A stretch of DNA of 64,000 nt from Megachile rotundata (Eukaryota > Arthropoda > Insecta > Hymenoptera > Megachilidae). Numbering within the stretch: position 1 is the stretch's first letter; the number at the start of each line of letters is the position of its first letter. Position numbers and translations under genes: made by a program. A model generated the notes under the pieces. It did no database searches and was not told the origin of the DNA. It worked only from the letters and a program-made list of their open reading frames with translations. The stretch lies in contig NW_027473519.1 of assembly GCF_050947335.1 (NCBI RefSeq), positions 62,001 through 126,000 on the forward strand, given 5' to 3'. Below, one piece after another: positions 37,252-50,522 of the stretch.

Positions 37252-37393
37252 ATTACAGCGGATATGTGCGAATTAGGAGGCTGAATCGTGCGAAAATGAG
37301 CATAATTCGTTCAGAACGAGCAAAATTGTTCATTGTGGTGTCGAATTGTGCTCAGTTACGATAACTTAACATAACTAGATAGTACAGAGTCGA
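37252..37393 (+). repeat. 142-bp monomer with 1-base insertion
   Basis: GCGAATTAGAGG reads GCGAATTAGGAGG at about 37269-37281, one extra G. Measured length is 142 bp, the only +1 monomer found. It also carries GTTCAGAACGAG, shared with monomers at 29239 and about 38682. Confidence 0.9.
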
Positions 37394-37675
37394 ATTACAG
37401 CGGATATGTGCGAATTAGAGGCTGAATCGTGCGAAAATGAGCATAATTCGTTCAAAACGATCAAAATTGTTCATTGTGGTGTTGAATTGTGCTCAGTTAC
37501 GATAACTTAACATGACTAGATAGTACAGAGTCGAATTACAGCAGATATGTGCGAATTAGATGCTGAATCGTGCGAAAATGAGCATAATTCGTTCAAAACG
37601 AGCAAAATTGTTCTTTGTGGTGTTGAATTGTGCTCAGTTACGATAACTTAACATGACTAGATAGTACAGAGTCGA

Positions 37676-37815
37676 ATTACAGCGGATATGTGCGAATTAG
37701 AGGCTGAATCGTGCGAAAATGAGCATAATTCGTTCAAACGATCAAAATTGTTCATTGTGGTGTTGAATTGTGCTCAGTTACGATAACTTAACATGACTAG
37801 ATAGTACAGAGTCGA
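37676..37815 (+). repeat. 140-bp monomer with 1-base deletion in the A4 tract
   Basis: The box element reads CGTTCAAACGATC at about 37730-37742, with three A instead of four, in a class B monomer. Length is 140 bp. Slippage in an A tract would produce this, but a single-base sequencing error would look the same. Confidence 0.85.
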
Positions 37816-39245
37816 ATTACAGCGGATATGTGCGAATTAGAGGCTGAATCGTGCGAAAATGAGCATAATTCGTTCAAAACGATCAAAATTGTTCATTGTG
37901 GTGTTGAATTGTGCTCAGTTACGATAACTTAACATGACTAGATAGTGCAGAGTCGAATTACAGCGGATATGTGCGAATTAGAGGCTGAATCGTGCGAAAA
38001 TGAGCATAATTCGTTCAAAACGAGCAAAATTGTTCATTGTGGTGTTGAATTGTGCTCAGATAGGATAACTTAACATAACTAGATAGTACAGAGTCGAATT
38101 ACAGCGGATATGTGCGAATTAGAGGCTGAATCGTGCGAAAATGAGCATAATTCGTTCAAAACGAGCAAAATTGTTCATTGTGGTGTTGAATTGTGCTCAG
38201 ATAGGATAACTTAACATAACTAGATAGTACAGAGTCGAATTACAGCGGATATGTGCGAATTAGAGGCTGAATCGTGCGGAAATGAGCATAATTCGTGCAA
38301 AACGTGCAAAATTGTTCATTGTGGTGTCGAATTGTGCTCAGATAGGATAACTTAACATAACTAGATAGTACATAGTCGAATTACAGCGGATATGTGCGAA
38401 TTAGAGGCTGAATCGTTCGAAAATGAGCAAAATTCGTTCAAAACGAGCAAAATTCGTGCAAAACGAGCAAAATTGTTCATTGTGGTGTTGAATTGTGCTC
38501 AGATAGGATAACTTAACATAACTAGATAGTACAGAGTCGAATTACAGCGGATATGTGCGAACTAGAGGCTGAATCGTGCGAAAATGAGCATAATTCGTTC
38601 AAAACGAGCAAAATTGTTCATTGTGGTGTTGAATTGTGCTCAGTTACGATAACTTAACATAACTAGATAGTACAGAGTCGAATTACAGCGGATATGTGCG
38701 AATTAGAGGCTGAATCGTGCGAAAATGAGCATAATTCGTTCAGAACGAGCAAAATTGTTCATTGTGGTGTCGAATTGTGCTCAGTTACGATAACTTAACA
38801 TAACTAGATAGTACAGAGTCGAATTACAGCGGATATGTGCGAATTAGAGGCTGAATCGTGCGAAAATGAGCATAATTCGTTCAAAACGATCAAAATTGTT
38901 CATTGTGGTGTTGAATTGTGCTCAGTTACGATAACTTAACATGACTAGATAGTACAGAGTCGAATTACAGCGGATATGTGCGAATTAGATGCTGAATCGT
39001 GCGAAAATGAGCATAATTCGTTCAAAACGAGCAAAATTGTTCTTTGTGGTGTTGAATTGTGCTCAGATAGGATAACTTAACATAACTAGATAGTACAGAG
39101 TCGAATTACAGCGGATATGTGCGAATTAGAGGCTGAATCGTGCGAAAATGAGCATAATTCGTGCAAAACGTGCAAAATTGTTCATTGAGGTGTCGAATTG
39201 TGCTCAGATAGGATAACTTAACATAACTAGATAGTACATAGTCGA

Positions 39246-41460
39246 ATTACAGCGGATATGTGCGAATTAGAGGCTGAATCGTTCGAAAATGAGCAAAATT
39301 CGTTCAAAACGAGCAAAATTCGTGCAAAACGAGCAAAATTGTTCATTGTGGTGTTGAATTGTGCTCAGATAGGATAACTTAACATAACTAGATAGTACAG
39401 AGTCGAATTACAGCGGATATGTGCGAACTAGAGGCTGAATCGTGCGAAAATGAGCATAATTCGTTCAAAACGAGCAAAATTGTTCATTGTGGTGTTGAAT
39501 TGTGCTCAGATAGGATAACTTAACATAACTAGATAGTACAGAGTCGAATTACAGCGGATATGTGCGAATTAGAGGCTGAATCGTGCGAAAATGAGCATAA
39601 TTCGTTCAAAACGATCAAAATTGTTCATTGTGGTGTTGAATTGTGCTCAGTTACGGTAACTTAACATGACTAGATAGTACAGAGTCGAATTACAGCGGAT
39701 ATGTGCGAATTACAGTCTGAATCGTGCGAAAATGAGCATAATTCGTGCAAAACGAGCAAAATTGTTCATTGTGGTGTCAAATTGTGCTCAGATAGGATAA
39801 CTTAACATAACTAGATAGTACAGAGTCGAATTACAGCGAATATGTGCGAATTAGAGGCTGAATCGTTCGAAAATGAGCAAAATTCGTTCAAAACGAGCAA
39901 AATTCGTACAAAACGAGAAAAATTGTTCATTGTGGTGTTGAATTGTGCTCAGATAGGATAACTTAACATAACTAGATAGTACAGAGTCGAATTACAGCGG
40001 ATATGTGCGAATTAGAGGCTGAATCGTGCGAAAATGAGCATAATTCGTGCAAAACGAGCAAAATTGTTCATTGTGGTGTCGAATTGTGCTCAGATAGGAT
40101 AACTTAACATAACTAGATAGTACAGAGTCGAATTACAGCGGATATGTGCGAATTAGAGGCTGAATCGTGCGAAAATGAGCATAATTCGTTCAAAACGAGC
40201 AAAATTGTTCGTTGTGGTGTTGAATTGTGCTCAGATAGGATAACTTAACATAACTAGATAGTACAGAGTCGTATTACAGCGGATATGTGCGAATTAGAGG
40301 CTGAATCGTGCGAAAATGAGCATAATTCGTGCAAAACGTGCAAAATTGTTCATTGTGGTGTCGAATTGTGCTCAGATAGGATAACTTAACATAAATAGAT
40401 AGTACAGAGTCGAATTACAGCCGATATGTGCGCATTAGAGGCTGAATCGTTCGAAAATGAGCAAAATTCGTTCAAAACGAGCAAAATTCGCGCAAAACGA
40501 GCAAAATTGTTCATTGTGGTGTTGAATTGTGCTCAGATAGGATAACCTAACATAACTAGATAGTACAGAGTCGAATTACAGCGGATATGTGCGAACTAGA
40601 GGCTGAATCGTGCGAAAATGAGCATAATTCGTTCAAAACGAGCAAAATTGTTCATTGTGGTGTTGAATTGTGCTCAGTTACGATAACTTAACATAACTAG
40701 ATAGTACAGAGTCGAATTACAGCGGATATGTGCGAATTAGAGGCTGAATCGTTCGAAAATGAGCAAAATTCGTTCAAAACGAGCAAAATTCGTGCAAAAC
40801 GAGCAAAATTGTTCATTGTGGTGTTGAGTTGTGCTCAGATAGGATAACTTAACATAACTAGATAGTACAGAGTCGAATTACAGCGGATATGTGCGAATTA
40901 GAGGCTGAATCGTGCGAAAATGAGCATAATTCGTTCAAAACGAGCAAAATTGTTCATTGTGGTGTTGAATTGTGCTCAGATAGGATAACTTAACATAACT
41001 AGATAGTACATAGTCGAATTACAGCGGATATGTGCGAATTAGAGGCTGAATCGTTCGAAAATGAGCAAAATTCGTTCAAAACGAGCAAAATTCGTTCAAA
41101 ACGAGCAAAATTGTTCATTGTGGTGTTGAATTGTGCTCAGTTACGATAACTTAACATAACTAGATAGTACAGAGTCGAATTACAGCGGATATGTGCGAAT
41201 TAGAGGCTGAATCGTGCAAAAATGAGCATAATTCGTTCAGAACGAGCAAAATTGTTCATTGTGGTGTCGAATTGTGCTCAGTTACGATAACTTAACATAA
41301 CTAGATAGTACAGAGTCGAATTACAGCGGATATGTGCGAATTAGAGGCTGAATCGTGCGAAAATGAGCATAATTCGTTCAAAACGATCAAAATTGTTCAT
41401 TGTGGTGTTGAATTGTGCTCAGTTACGATAACTTAACATGACTAGATAGTACATAGTCGA
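39246..41460. repeat. HOR unit 1, 2215 bp (15 monomers)
   Basis: Begins after GTACATAGTCG with class C, then GAACTAG, class B, a GAATTACAGTCTG monomer, a GTCAAATTG monomer, class C with CGTACAAAACG, and a GTCGAATTG monomer. This opening run is repeated at 41461 and 43958. The rest of the unit has GCCGATATGTGCGCATT and CATAAATAG monomers related to those of the later units. AACGAGAAAAATTG near 39917 is private. Confidence 0.88.
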
Positions 41461-43957
41461 ATTACAGCGGATATGTGCGAATTAGAGGCTGAATCGTTCG
41501 AAAATGAGCAAAATTCGTTCAAAACGAGCAAAATTCGTGCAAAACGAGCAAAATTGTTCATTGTGGTGTTGAATTGTGCTCAGATAGGATAACTTAACAT
41601 AACTAGATAGTACAGAGTCGAATTACAGCGGATATGTGCGAACTAGAGGCTGAATCGTGCGAAAATGAGCATAATTCGTTCAAAACGAGCAAAATTGTTC
41701 ATTGTGGTGTTGAATTGTGCTCAGATAGGATAACTTAACATAACTAGATAGTACAGAGTCGAATTACAGCGGATATGTGCGAATTAGAGGCTGAATCGTG
41801 CGAAAATGAGCATAATTCGTTCAAAACGATCAAAATTGTTCATTGTGGTGTTGAATTGTGCTCAGTTACGATAACTTAACATGACTAGATAGTACAGAGT
41901 CGAATTACAGCGGATATGTGCGAATTACAGTCTGAATCGTGCGAAAATGAGCATAATTCGTGCAAAACGAGCAAAATTGTTCATTGTGGTGTCAAATTGT
42001 GCTCAGATAGGATAACTTAACATAACTAGATAGTACAGAGTCGAATTACAGCGAATATGTGCGAATTAGAGGCTGAATCGTTCGAAAATGAGCAAAATTC
42101 GTTCAAAACGAGCAAAATTCGTACAAAACGAGCAAAATTGTTCATTGTGGTGTTGAATTGTGCTCAGATAGGATAACTTAACATAACTAGATAGTACAGA
42201 GTCGAATTACAGCGGATATGTGCGAATTAGAGGCTGAATCGTGCGAAAATGAGCATAATTCGTGCAAAACGAGCAAAATTGTTCATTGTGGTGTCGAATT
42301 GTGCTCAGATAGGATAACTTAACATAACTAGATAGTACAGAGTCGAATTACAGCGGATATTTGCGAATTAGAGGCTGAATCGTGCGAAAATGAGCATAAT
42401 TCGTTCAAAACGTGCAAAATTGTTCATTGTTGTGTCGAATTGTGCTCAGATAGGATAACTTAACATAAATAGATAGTACAGAGTCGAATTACAGCCGATA
42501 TGTGCGAATTAGAGGCTGAATCGTTCGAAAATGAGCAAAATTCGTTCAAAACGAGCAAAATTCGTGCAAAACGAGCAAAATTGTTCATTGTGGTGTTGAA
42601 TTGTGCTCAGATAGGATAACTTAACATAACTAGATAGTACAGAGTCGAATTACAGCGGATATGTGCGAATTAGAGGCTGAATCGTGCGAAAATGAGCATA
42701 GTTCGTTCAAAACGATCAAAATTGTTCATTGTGGTGTTGAATTGTGCTCAGTTACGATAACTTAACATGACTAGATAGTACAGAGTCGAATTACAGCTGA
42801 TATGTGCGAATTAGAGGCTGAATCGTGCGAAAATGAGCATAATTCGTTCAAAACGAGCAAAATTGTTCATTGTGGTGTTGAATTGTGCTCAGATAGGATA
42901 ACTTAACATAACTAGATAGTACAGAGTCGAATTACAGCGGATATGTGCGAATTAGAGGCTGAATCGTGCGAAAATGAGCATAATTCGTTCAAAACGTGCA
43001 AAATTGTTCATTGTTGTGTCGAATTGTGCTCAGATAGGATAACTTAACATAAATAGATAGTACAGAGTCGAATTACAGCCGATATGTGCGAATTAGAGGC
43101 TGAATCGTTCGAAAATGAGCAAAATTCGTTCAAAACGAGCAAAATTCGTGCAAAACGAGCAAAATTGTTCATTGTGGTGTTGAATTGTGCTCAGATAGGA
43201 TAACTTAACATAACTAGATAGTACAGAGTCGAATTACAGCGGATATGTGCGAATTAGAGGCTGAATCGTGCGAAAATGAGCATAGTTCGTTCAAAACGAT
43301 CAAAATTGTTCATTGTGGTGTTGAATTGTGCTCAGTTACGATAACTTAACATGACTAGATAGTACAGAGTCGAATTACAGCTGATATGTGCGAATTAGAG
43401 GCTGAATCGTGCGAAAATGAGCATAATTCGTTCAAAACGAGCAAAATTGTTCATTGTGGTGTTGAATTGTGCTCAGATAGGATAACTTAACATAACTAGA
43501 TAGTACAGAGTCGAATTACAGCGGATATGTGCGAATTAGAGGCTGAATCGTGCGAAAATGAGCATAATTCGTGCAAAACATGCAAAATTGTTCATTGTAG
43601 TGTCGAATTGTGCTCAGATAGGATAAGTTAACATAACTAGATGGTACAGAGTCGAATTACAGCGGATATGTGCGAATTAGAGGCTGAATCGTTCGAAAAT
43701 GAGCAAAATTCGTTCAAAACGAGCAAAATTCGTGCAAAACGAGCAAAATTGTTCATTGTGGTGTTGAGTTGTGCTCAGATAGGATAACTTAACATAACTA
43801 GATAGTACAGAGTCGAATTACAGCGGATATGTGCGAATTAGAGGCTGAATCGTGCGAAAATGAGCATAATTCGTTCAAAACGATCAAAATTGTTCATTGT
43901 GGTGTTGAATTGTGCTCAGTTACGATAACTTAACATGACTAGATAGTACATAGTCGA
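41461..43957. repeat. HOR unit 2, 2497 bp (17 monomers)
   Basis: Same opening as the unit at 39246, then two copies of a four-monomer 584-bp block, then a GTGCAAAACATGC monomer with ATTGTAGTG and AGATGGTAC, and a class C monomer with GTTGAGTTG. The marker TACAGTCTG lies at 41926, which is 2215 bp after its first occurrence (39711) and 2497 bp before the third (44423). Confidence 0.92.
42347..43514. repeat. Tandem 584-bp (four-monomer) duplication inside HOR unit 2
   Basis: Units 42347-42930 and 42931-43514 each hold an AACGTGC monomer with ATTGTTGTGTC and CATAAATAG, a class C monomer starting ACAGCCGATATG, a class B monomer with GCATAGTTCG, and an A monomer with ACAGCTGATATG. The first unit differs by ATATTTGCG at its start. 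The same doublet is present in HOR unit 3 (44844-46011), so the local duplication predates the 2497-bp duplication. Confidence 0.92.
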
Positions 43958-46454
43958 ATTACAGCGGATATGTGCGAATTAGAGGCTGAATCGTTCGAAA
44001 ATGAGCAAAATTCGTTCAAAACGAGCAAAATTCGTGCAAAACGAGCAAAATTGTTCATTGTGGTGTTGAATTGTGCTCAGATAGGATAACTTAACATAAC
44101 TAGATAGTACAGAGTCGAATTACAGCGGATATGTGCGAACTAGAGGCTGAATCGTGCGAAAATGAGCATAATTCGTTCAAAACGAGCAAAATTGTTCATT
44201 GTGGTGTTGAATTGTGCTCAGATAGGATAACTTAACATAACTAGATAGTACAGAGTCGAATTACAGCGGATATGTGCGAATTAGAGGCTGAATCGTGCGA
44301 AAATGAGCATAATTCGTTCAAAACGATCAAAATTGTTCATTGTGGTGTTGAATTGTGCTCAGTTACGATAACTTAACATGACTAGATAGTACAGAGTCGA
44401 ATTACAGCGGATATGTGCGAATTACAGTCTGAATCGTGCGAAAATGAGCATAATTCGTGCAAAACGAGCAAAATTGTTCATTGTGGTGTCAAATTGTGCT
44501 CAGATAGGATAACTTAACATAACTAGATAGTACAGAGTCGAATTACAGCGAATATGTGCGAATTAGAGGCTGAATCGTTCGAAAATGAGCAAAATTCGTT
44601 CAAAACGAGCAAAATTCGTACAAAACGAGCAAAATTGTTCATTGTGGTGTTGAATTGTGCTCAGATAGGATAACTTAACATAACTAGATAGTACAGAGTC
44701 GAATTACAGCGGATATGTGCGAATTAGAGGCTGAATCGTGCGAAAATGAGCATAATTCGTGCAAAACGAGCAAAATTGTTCATTGTGGTGTCGAATTGTG
44801 CTCAGATAGGATAACTTAACATAACTAGATAGTACAGAGTCGAATTACAGCGGATATTTGCGAATTAGAGGCTGAATCGTGCGAAAATGAGCATAATTCG
44901 TTCAAAACGTGCAAAATTGTTCATTGTTGTGTCGAATTGTGCTCAGATAGGATAACTTAACATAAATAGATAGTACAGAGTCGAATTACAGCCGATATGT
45001 GCGAATTAGAGGCTGAATCGTTCGAAAATGAGCAAAATTCGTTCAAAACGAGCAAAATTCGTGCAAAACGAGCAAAATTGTTCATTGTGGTGTTGAATTG
45101 TGCTCAGATAGGATAACTTAACATAACTAGATAGTACAGAGTCGAATTACAGCGGATATGTGCGAATTAGAGGCTGAATCGTGCGAAAATGAGCATAGTT
45201 CGTTCAAAACGATCAAAATTGTTCATTGTGGTGTTGAATTGTGCTCAGTTACGATAACTTAACATGACTAGATAGTACAGAGTCGAATTACAGCTGATAT
45301 GTGCGAATTAGAGGCTGAATCGTGCGAAAATGAGCATAATTCGTTCAAAACGAGCAAAATTGTTCATTGTGGTGTTGAATTGTGCTCAGATAGGATAACT
45401 TAACATAACTAGATAGTACAGAGTCGAATTACAGCGGATATGTGCGAATTAGAGGCTGAATCGTGCGAAAATGAGCATAATTCGTTCAAAACGTGCAAAA
45501 TTGTTCATTGTTGTGTCGAATTGTGCTCAGATAGGATAACTTAACATAAATAGATAGTACAGAGTCGAATTACAGCCGATATGTGCGAATTAGAGGCTGA
45601 ATCGTTCGAAAATGAGCAAAATTCGTTCAAAACGAGCAAAATTCGTGCAAAACGAGCAAAATTGTTCATTGTGGTGTTGAATTGTGCTCAGATAGGATAA
45701 CTTAACATAACTAGATAGTACAGAGTCGAATTACAGCGGATATGTGCGAATTAGAGGCTGAATCGTGCGAAAATGAGCATAGTTCGTTCAAAACGATCAA
45801 AATTGTTCATTGTGGTGTTGAATTGTGCTCAGTTACGATAACTTAACATGACTAGATAGTACAGAGTCGAATTACAGCTGATATGTGCGAATTAGAGGCT
45901 GAATCGTGCGAAAATGAGCATAATTCGTTCAAAACGAGCAAAATTGTTCATTGTGGTGTTGAATTGTGCTCAGATAGGATAACTTAACATAACTAGATAG
46001 TACAGAGTCGAATTACAGCGGATATGTGCGAATTAGAGGCTGAATCGTGCGAAAATGAGCATAATTCGTGCAAAACATGCAAAATTGTTCATTGTAGTGT
46101 CGAATTGTGCTCAGATAGGATAAGTTAACATAACTAGATGGTACAGAGTCGAATTACAGCGGATATGTGCGAATTAGAGGCTGAATCGTTCGAAAATGAG
46201 CAAAATTCGTTCAAAACGAGCAAAATTCGTGCAAAACGAGCAAAATTGTTCATTGTGGTGTTGAGTTGTGCTCAGATAGGATAACTTAACATAACTAGAT
46301 AGTACAGAGTCGAATTACAGCGGATATGTGCGAATTAGAGGCTGAATCGTGCGAAAATGAGCATAATTCGTTCAAAACGAGCAAAATTGTTCATTGTGGT
46401 GTTGAATTGTGCTCAGATAGGATAACTTAACATAACTAGATAGTACAGAGTCGA
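43958..46454. repeat. HOR unit 3, 2497 bp
   Basis: Near-identical to unit 2 at every landmark checked (TACAGTCTG, ATTGTTGTGTC, CATAAATAG, GCATAGTTCG, ACAGCTGATATG, AAAACATGC). The identity ends in the last monomer or two (about 46.31 kb), where unit 2 has a class B monomer and unit 3 an A monomer. Confidence 0.92.
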
Positions 46455-47320
46455 ATTACAGCGGATATGTGCGAATTAGAGGCTGAATCGTGCGAAAATG
46501 AGCACAATTCGTGCAAAACGAGCAAAATTGTTCATTGTGGTGTTGAATTGTGCTCAGATAGGATAACTTAACATAACTAGATAGTACAGAGTCGAATTAC
46601 AGCGGATATGTGCGAATTAGAGGCTGAATCGTGCGAAAATGAGCATAATTCGTTCAAAACGATCAAAATTGTTCATTGTGGTGTTGAATTGTGCTCAGTT
46701 ACGATAACTTAACATGACTAGATATTACAGAGTCGAATTACAGCGGATATGTGCGAACTAGAGGCTGAATCGTGCGAAAATGAGCATAATTCGTTCAAAA
46801 CGAGCAAAATTGTTCATTGTGGTGTTGAATTGTGCTCAGATAGGATAACTTAACATAACTAGATAGTACAGAGTGGAATTACAGCGGATATGTGCGAATT
46901 AGAGGCTGAATCGTGCGAAAATGAGCATAATTCGTTCAAAACGATCAAAATTGTTCATTGTGGTGTTGAATTGTGCTCAGTTACGATAACTTAACATGAC
47001 TAGATAGTACAGAGTCGAATTACAGCGAATATGTGCGATTTAGAGGCTGAATCGTTCGAAAATGAGCAAAATTCGTTCAAAACGAGCAAAATTGGTGCAA
47101 AACGAGCAAAATTGTTCATTGTGGTGTTGAATTGTGCTCAGATAGGATAACTTAACATAACTACATAGTACAGAGTCGAATTACAGCGGATATGTGCGAA
47201 TTAGAGGCTGAATCGTGCGAAAATGAGCATAATTCGTGCAAAACGAGCAAAATTGTTCATTGTGGTGTCGAATTATGCTCAGATAGGATAACTTAACATA
47301 ACTAGATAGTACAGAGTCGA
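46455..47320. repeat. End-type module, also at 1.2-1.9, 7.1-7.8 and 49.7-50.5 kb
   Basis: Six monomers: GAGCACAATTCG; class B with GATATTACAG; GAACTAG followed by GAGTGGAATT; class B; class C with GCGAATATG, GCGATTTAG and TTGGTGCAAAACG, ending CTACATAG; and GTCGAATTATGC. The same order lies 3202 bp downstream and, with older differences, at 1.2-2.1 and 7.1-8.0 kb. The GATATT marker sits at 1471, 7371, 46717, 49919 and 62705 in this context. Confidence 0.86.
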
Positions 47321-50300
47321 ATTACAGCGGATATGTACGAATTAGAGGCTGAATCGTGCGAAAATGAGCATAATTCGTTCAAAACGAGCAAAATTGTTCG
47401 TTGTGGTGTTGAATTGTGCTCAGATAGGATAACTTAACATAACTAGATAGTACAGAGTGGAATTACAGCGGATATGTGCGAACTAGAGGCTGAATCGTGC
47501 GAAAATGAGCATAATTCGTTCAAAACGATCAACATTGTTCATTGTGGTGTTGAATTGTGCTCAGTTACGATAACTTAACATGACTAGATAGTACAGATTC
47601 GAATTACAGCGGATATGTGCGAATTAGAGGCTGAATCGTGCGAAAATGAGCATAATTCGTTCAAAACGATCAAAATTGTTCATTGTGGTGTTGAATTGTG
47701 CTCAGTTACGATAACTTAACATGACTAGATAGTACAGAGTCGAATTACAGCGGATATGTGCGAATTAGAGGCTGAATCGTGCGAAAATGAGCATAATTCG
47801 TTCAAAACGAGCAAAATTGTTCATTGTGGTGTTGAATTGTGCTCAGATAGGATAACTTAACATAACTAGATAGTACAGAGTCGAATTACAGCGGATATGT
47901 GCGAATTAGAGGCTGAATCGTGCGAAAATGAGCATAATTCGTGCAAAACGTGCAAAATTGTTCATTGTAGTGTCGAATTGTGCTCAGATAGGATAAGTTA
48001 ACATAACTAGATGGTACAGAGTCGAATTACAGCGGATATGTGCGAATTAGAGGCTGAATCGTTCGAAAATGAGCAAAATTCGTTCAAAACGAGCAAAATT
48101 CGTGCAAAACGAGCAAAATTGTTCATTGTGGTGTTGAGTTGTGCTCAGATAGGATAACATAACATAACTAGATAGTACAGAGTCGAATTACAGCGGATAT
48201 GTGCGAACTAGAGGCTGAATCGTGCGAAAATGAGCATAATTCGTTCAAAACGAGCAAAATTGTTCATTGTGGTGTTGAATTGTGCTCAGATAGGATAACT
48301 TAACATAACTAGATAGTACAGAGTCGAATTACAGCGGATATGTGCGAATTAGAGGCTGAATCGTGCGAAAATGAGCATAATTCGTTCAAAACGATCAAAA
48401 TTGTTCATTGTGGTGTTGAATTGTGCTCAGTTACGATAACTTAACATGACTAGATAGTACAGAGTCGAATTACAGCGGATATGTGCGAATTAGAGGCTGA
48501 ATCGTGCGAAAATGAGCATAATTCGTTCAAAACGATCAAAATTGTTCATTGTGGTGTTGAATTGTGCTCAGTTACGATAACTTAACTAGACTAGATAGTA
48601 CAGAGTCGAATTACAGCGGATATGTGCGAATTAGAGGCTGAATCGTGCGAAAATGAGCATAATTCGTGCAAAACGAGCAAAATTGTTCATTGTGGTGTCA
48701 AATTGTGCTCAGATAGGATAACTTAACATAACTAGATAGTACAGAGTCGAATTACAGCGAATATGTGCGATTTAGAGGCTGAATCGTTCGAAAATGAGCA
48801 AAATTCGTTCAAAACGAGCAAAATTCGTGCAAAACGAGCAAAATTGTTCATTGTGGTGTTGAATTGTGCTCAGATAGGATAACTTAACATAACTACATAG
48901 TACAGAGTCGAATTACAGCGGATATGTGCGAATTAGATGCTGAATCGTGCGAAAGTGAGCATAATTCGTGCAAAACGAGCAAAATTGTTCATTGTGGTGT
49001 CGAATTGTGCTCAGATAGGATAACTTAACATAACTAGATAGTACAGAGTGGAATTACAGCGGATATCTGCGAATTAGAGGCTGAATCGTTCGAAAATGAG
49101 CAAAATTCGTTCAAAACGAGCAAAATTCGTGCAAAACGAGCAAAATTGTTCATTGTGGTGTTGAATTGTGCTCAGATAGGATAACCTAACATAACTAGAT
49201 AGTACAGAGTCGAATTGCAGCGGATATGTGCGAATTAGAGGCTGAATCGTGCGAAAATGATCCTAATTCGTGCAAAACGAGCAAAATTGTTCGTTGTGGT
49301 GTTGAATTGTGCTCAGATAGGATAACGTAACATAACTAGGTAGTACAGAGTCGAATTACAGCGGATATGTGCGAATTAGAGGCTGAATCGTTCGAAAATG
49401 AGCAAAATTCGTGCAAAACGAGCAAAATTGTTCATTGTGGTGTTGAATTGTGCTCAGATAGGATAACTTAACATAACTAGATAGTACAGAGTCGAATTAC
49501 GGCGGATATGTGCGAATTAGAGGCTGAATCGTTCGAAAATGAGCAAAATTCGTTCAAAACGAGCAAAATTCGTGCAAAACGAGCAAAATTGTTCATTGTG
49601 GTGTTGAATTGTGCTCAGATAGGATAACTTAACATAACTAGATAGTACAGAGTCGAATTACAGCGGATATGTGCGAATTAGAGGCTGAATCGTGCGAAAA
49701 TGAGCACAATTCGTGCAAAACGAGCAAAATTGTTCATTGTGGTGTTGAATTGTGCTCAGATAGGATAACTTAACATAACTAGATAGTACAGAGTCGAATT
49801 ACAGCGGATATGTGCGAATTAGAGGCTGAATCGTGCGAAAATGAGCATAATTCGTTCAAAACGATCAAAATTGTTCATTGTGGTGTTGAATTGTGCTCAG
49901 TTACGATAACTTAACATGACTAGATATTACAGAGTCGAATTACAGCGGATATGTGCGAACTAGAGGCTGAATCGTGCGAAAATGAGCATAATTCGTTCAA
50001 AACGAGCAAAATTGTTCATTGTGGTGTTGAATTGTGCTCAGATAGGATAACTTAACATAACTAGATAGTACAGAGTGGAATTACAGCGGATATGTGCGAA
50101 TTAGAGGCTGAATCGTGCGAAAATGAGCATAATTCGTTCAAAACGATCAAAATTGTTCATTGTGGTGTTGAATTGTGCTCAGTTACGATAACTTAACATG
50201 ACTAGATAGTACAGAGTCGAATTACAGCGAATATGTGCGATTTAGAGGCTGAATCGTTCGAAAATGAGCAAAATTCGTTCAAAACGAGCAAAATTGGTGC

Positions 50301-50522
50301 AAAACGAGCAAAATTGTTCATTGTGGTGTTGAATTGTGCTCAGATAGGATAACTTAACATAACTACATAGTACAGAGTCGAATTACAGCGGATATGTGCG
50401 AATTAGAGGCTGAATCGTGCGAAAATGAGCATAATTCGTGCAAAACGAGCAAAATTGTTCATTGTGGTGTCGAATTATGCTCAGATAGGATAACTTAACA
50501 TAACTAGATAGTACAGAGTCGA
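47321..50522. repeat. 3202-bp block, copy 1 of a 12,786-bp-distant duplication
   Basis: Twenty-two monomers (five long) that recur at 60107-63308. Shared rare marks include ACGATCAACATT (near 47527), ACAGATTCG, ATTGTAGTG with AGATGGTAC, GTTGAGTTG, GATAACATAAC, AACTAGACTAG, GATGCTG with GAAAGTGAGC, GATCCTAATTCG with CTAGGTAG, and ATTACGGCGG. Differences noticed: ATGTACG at 47334 against ATGTGCG, and GGCGG at about 49501 against GGCAG. Divergence begins near 50570. Confidence 0.92.

Larger units (their letters stand above)
36368..39245. repeat. Mosaic linking the 2.5-kb HOR to a copy of 28.7-29.6 kb
   Basis: Starts with D (GTTCAAAAATG), CAGAGGATATG, GAGTCGTATT and GCTCAACCG monomers as in the preceding HOR. 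It switches near 36.9 kb to class C, GAACTAG, GTAGAGAGTCG and GTTCAGAACG monomers. The block 38098-39060 repeats 28655-29615. Two monomers carry single-base indels (37252-37393 and 37676-37815). Confidence 0.82.

Noticed and set aside
47576..47600. Pol III B-box-like GATTCGAATTAC suggesting a tRNA-derived repeat
   Set aside because: The resemblance comes from a single base change in one monomer and its copy near 60380. The consensus GAGTCGAATTA fits the B box poorly, and no A box or cloverleaf is present.
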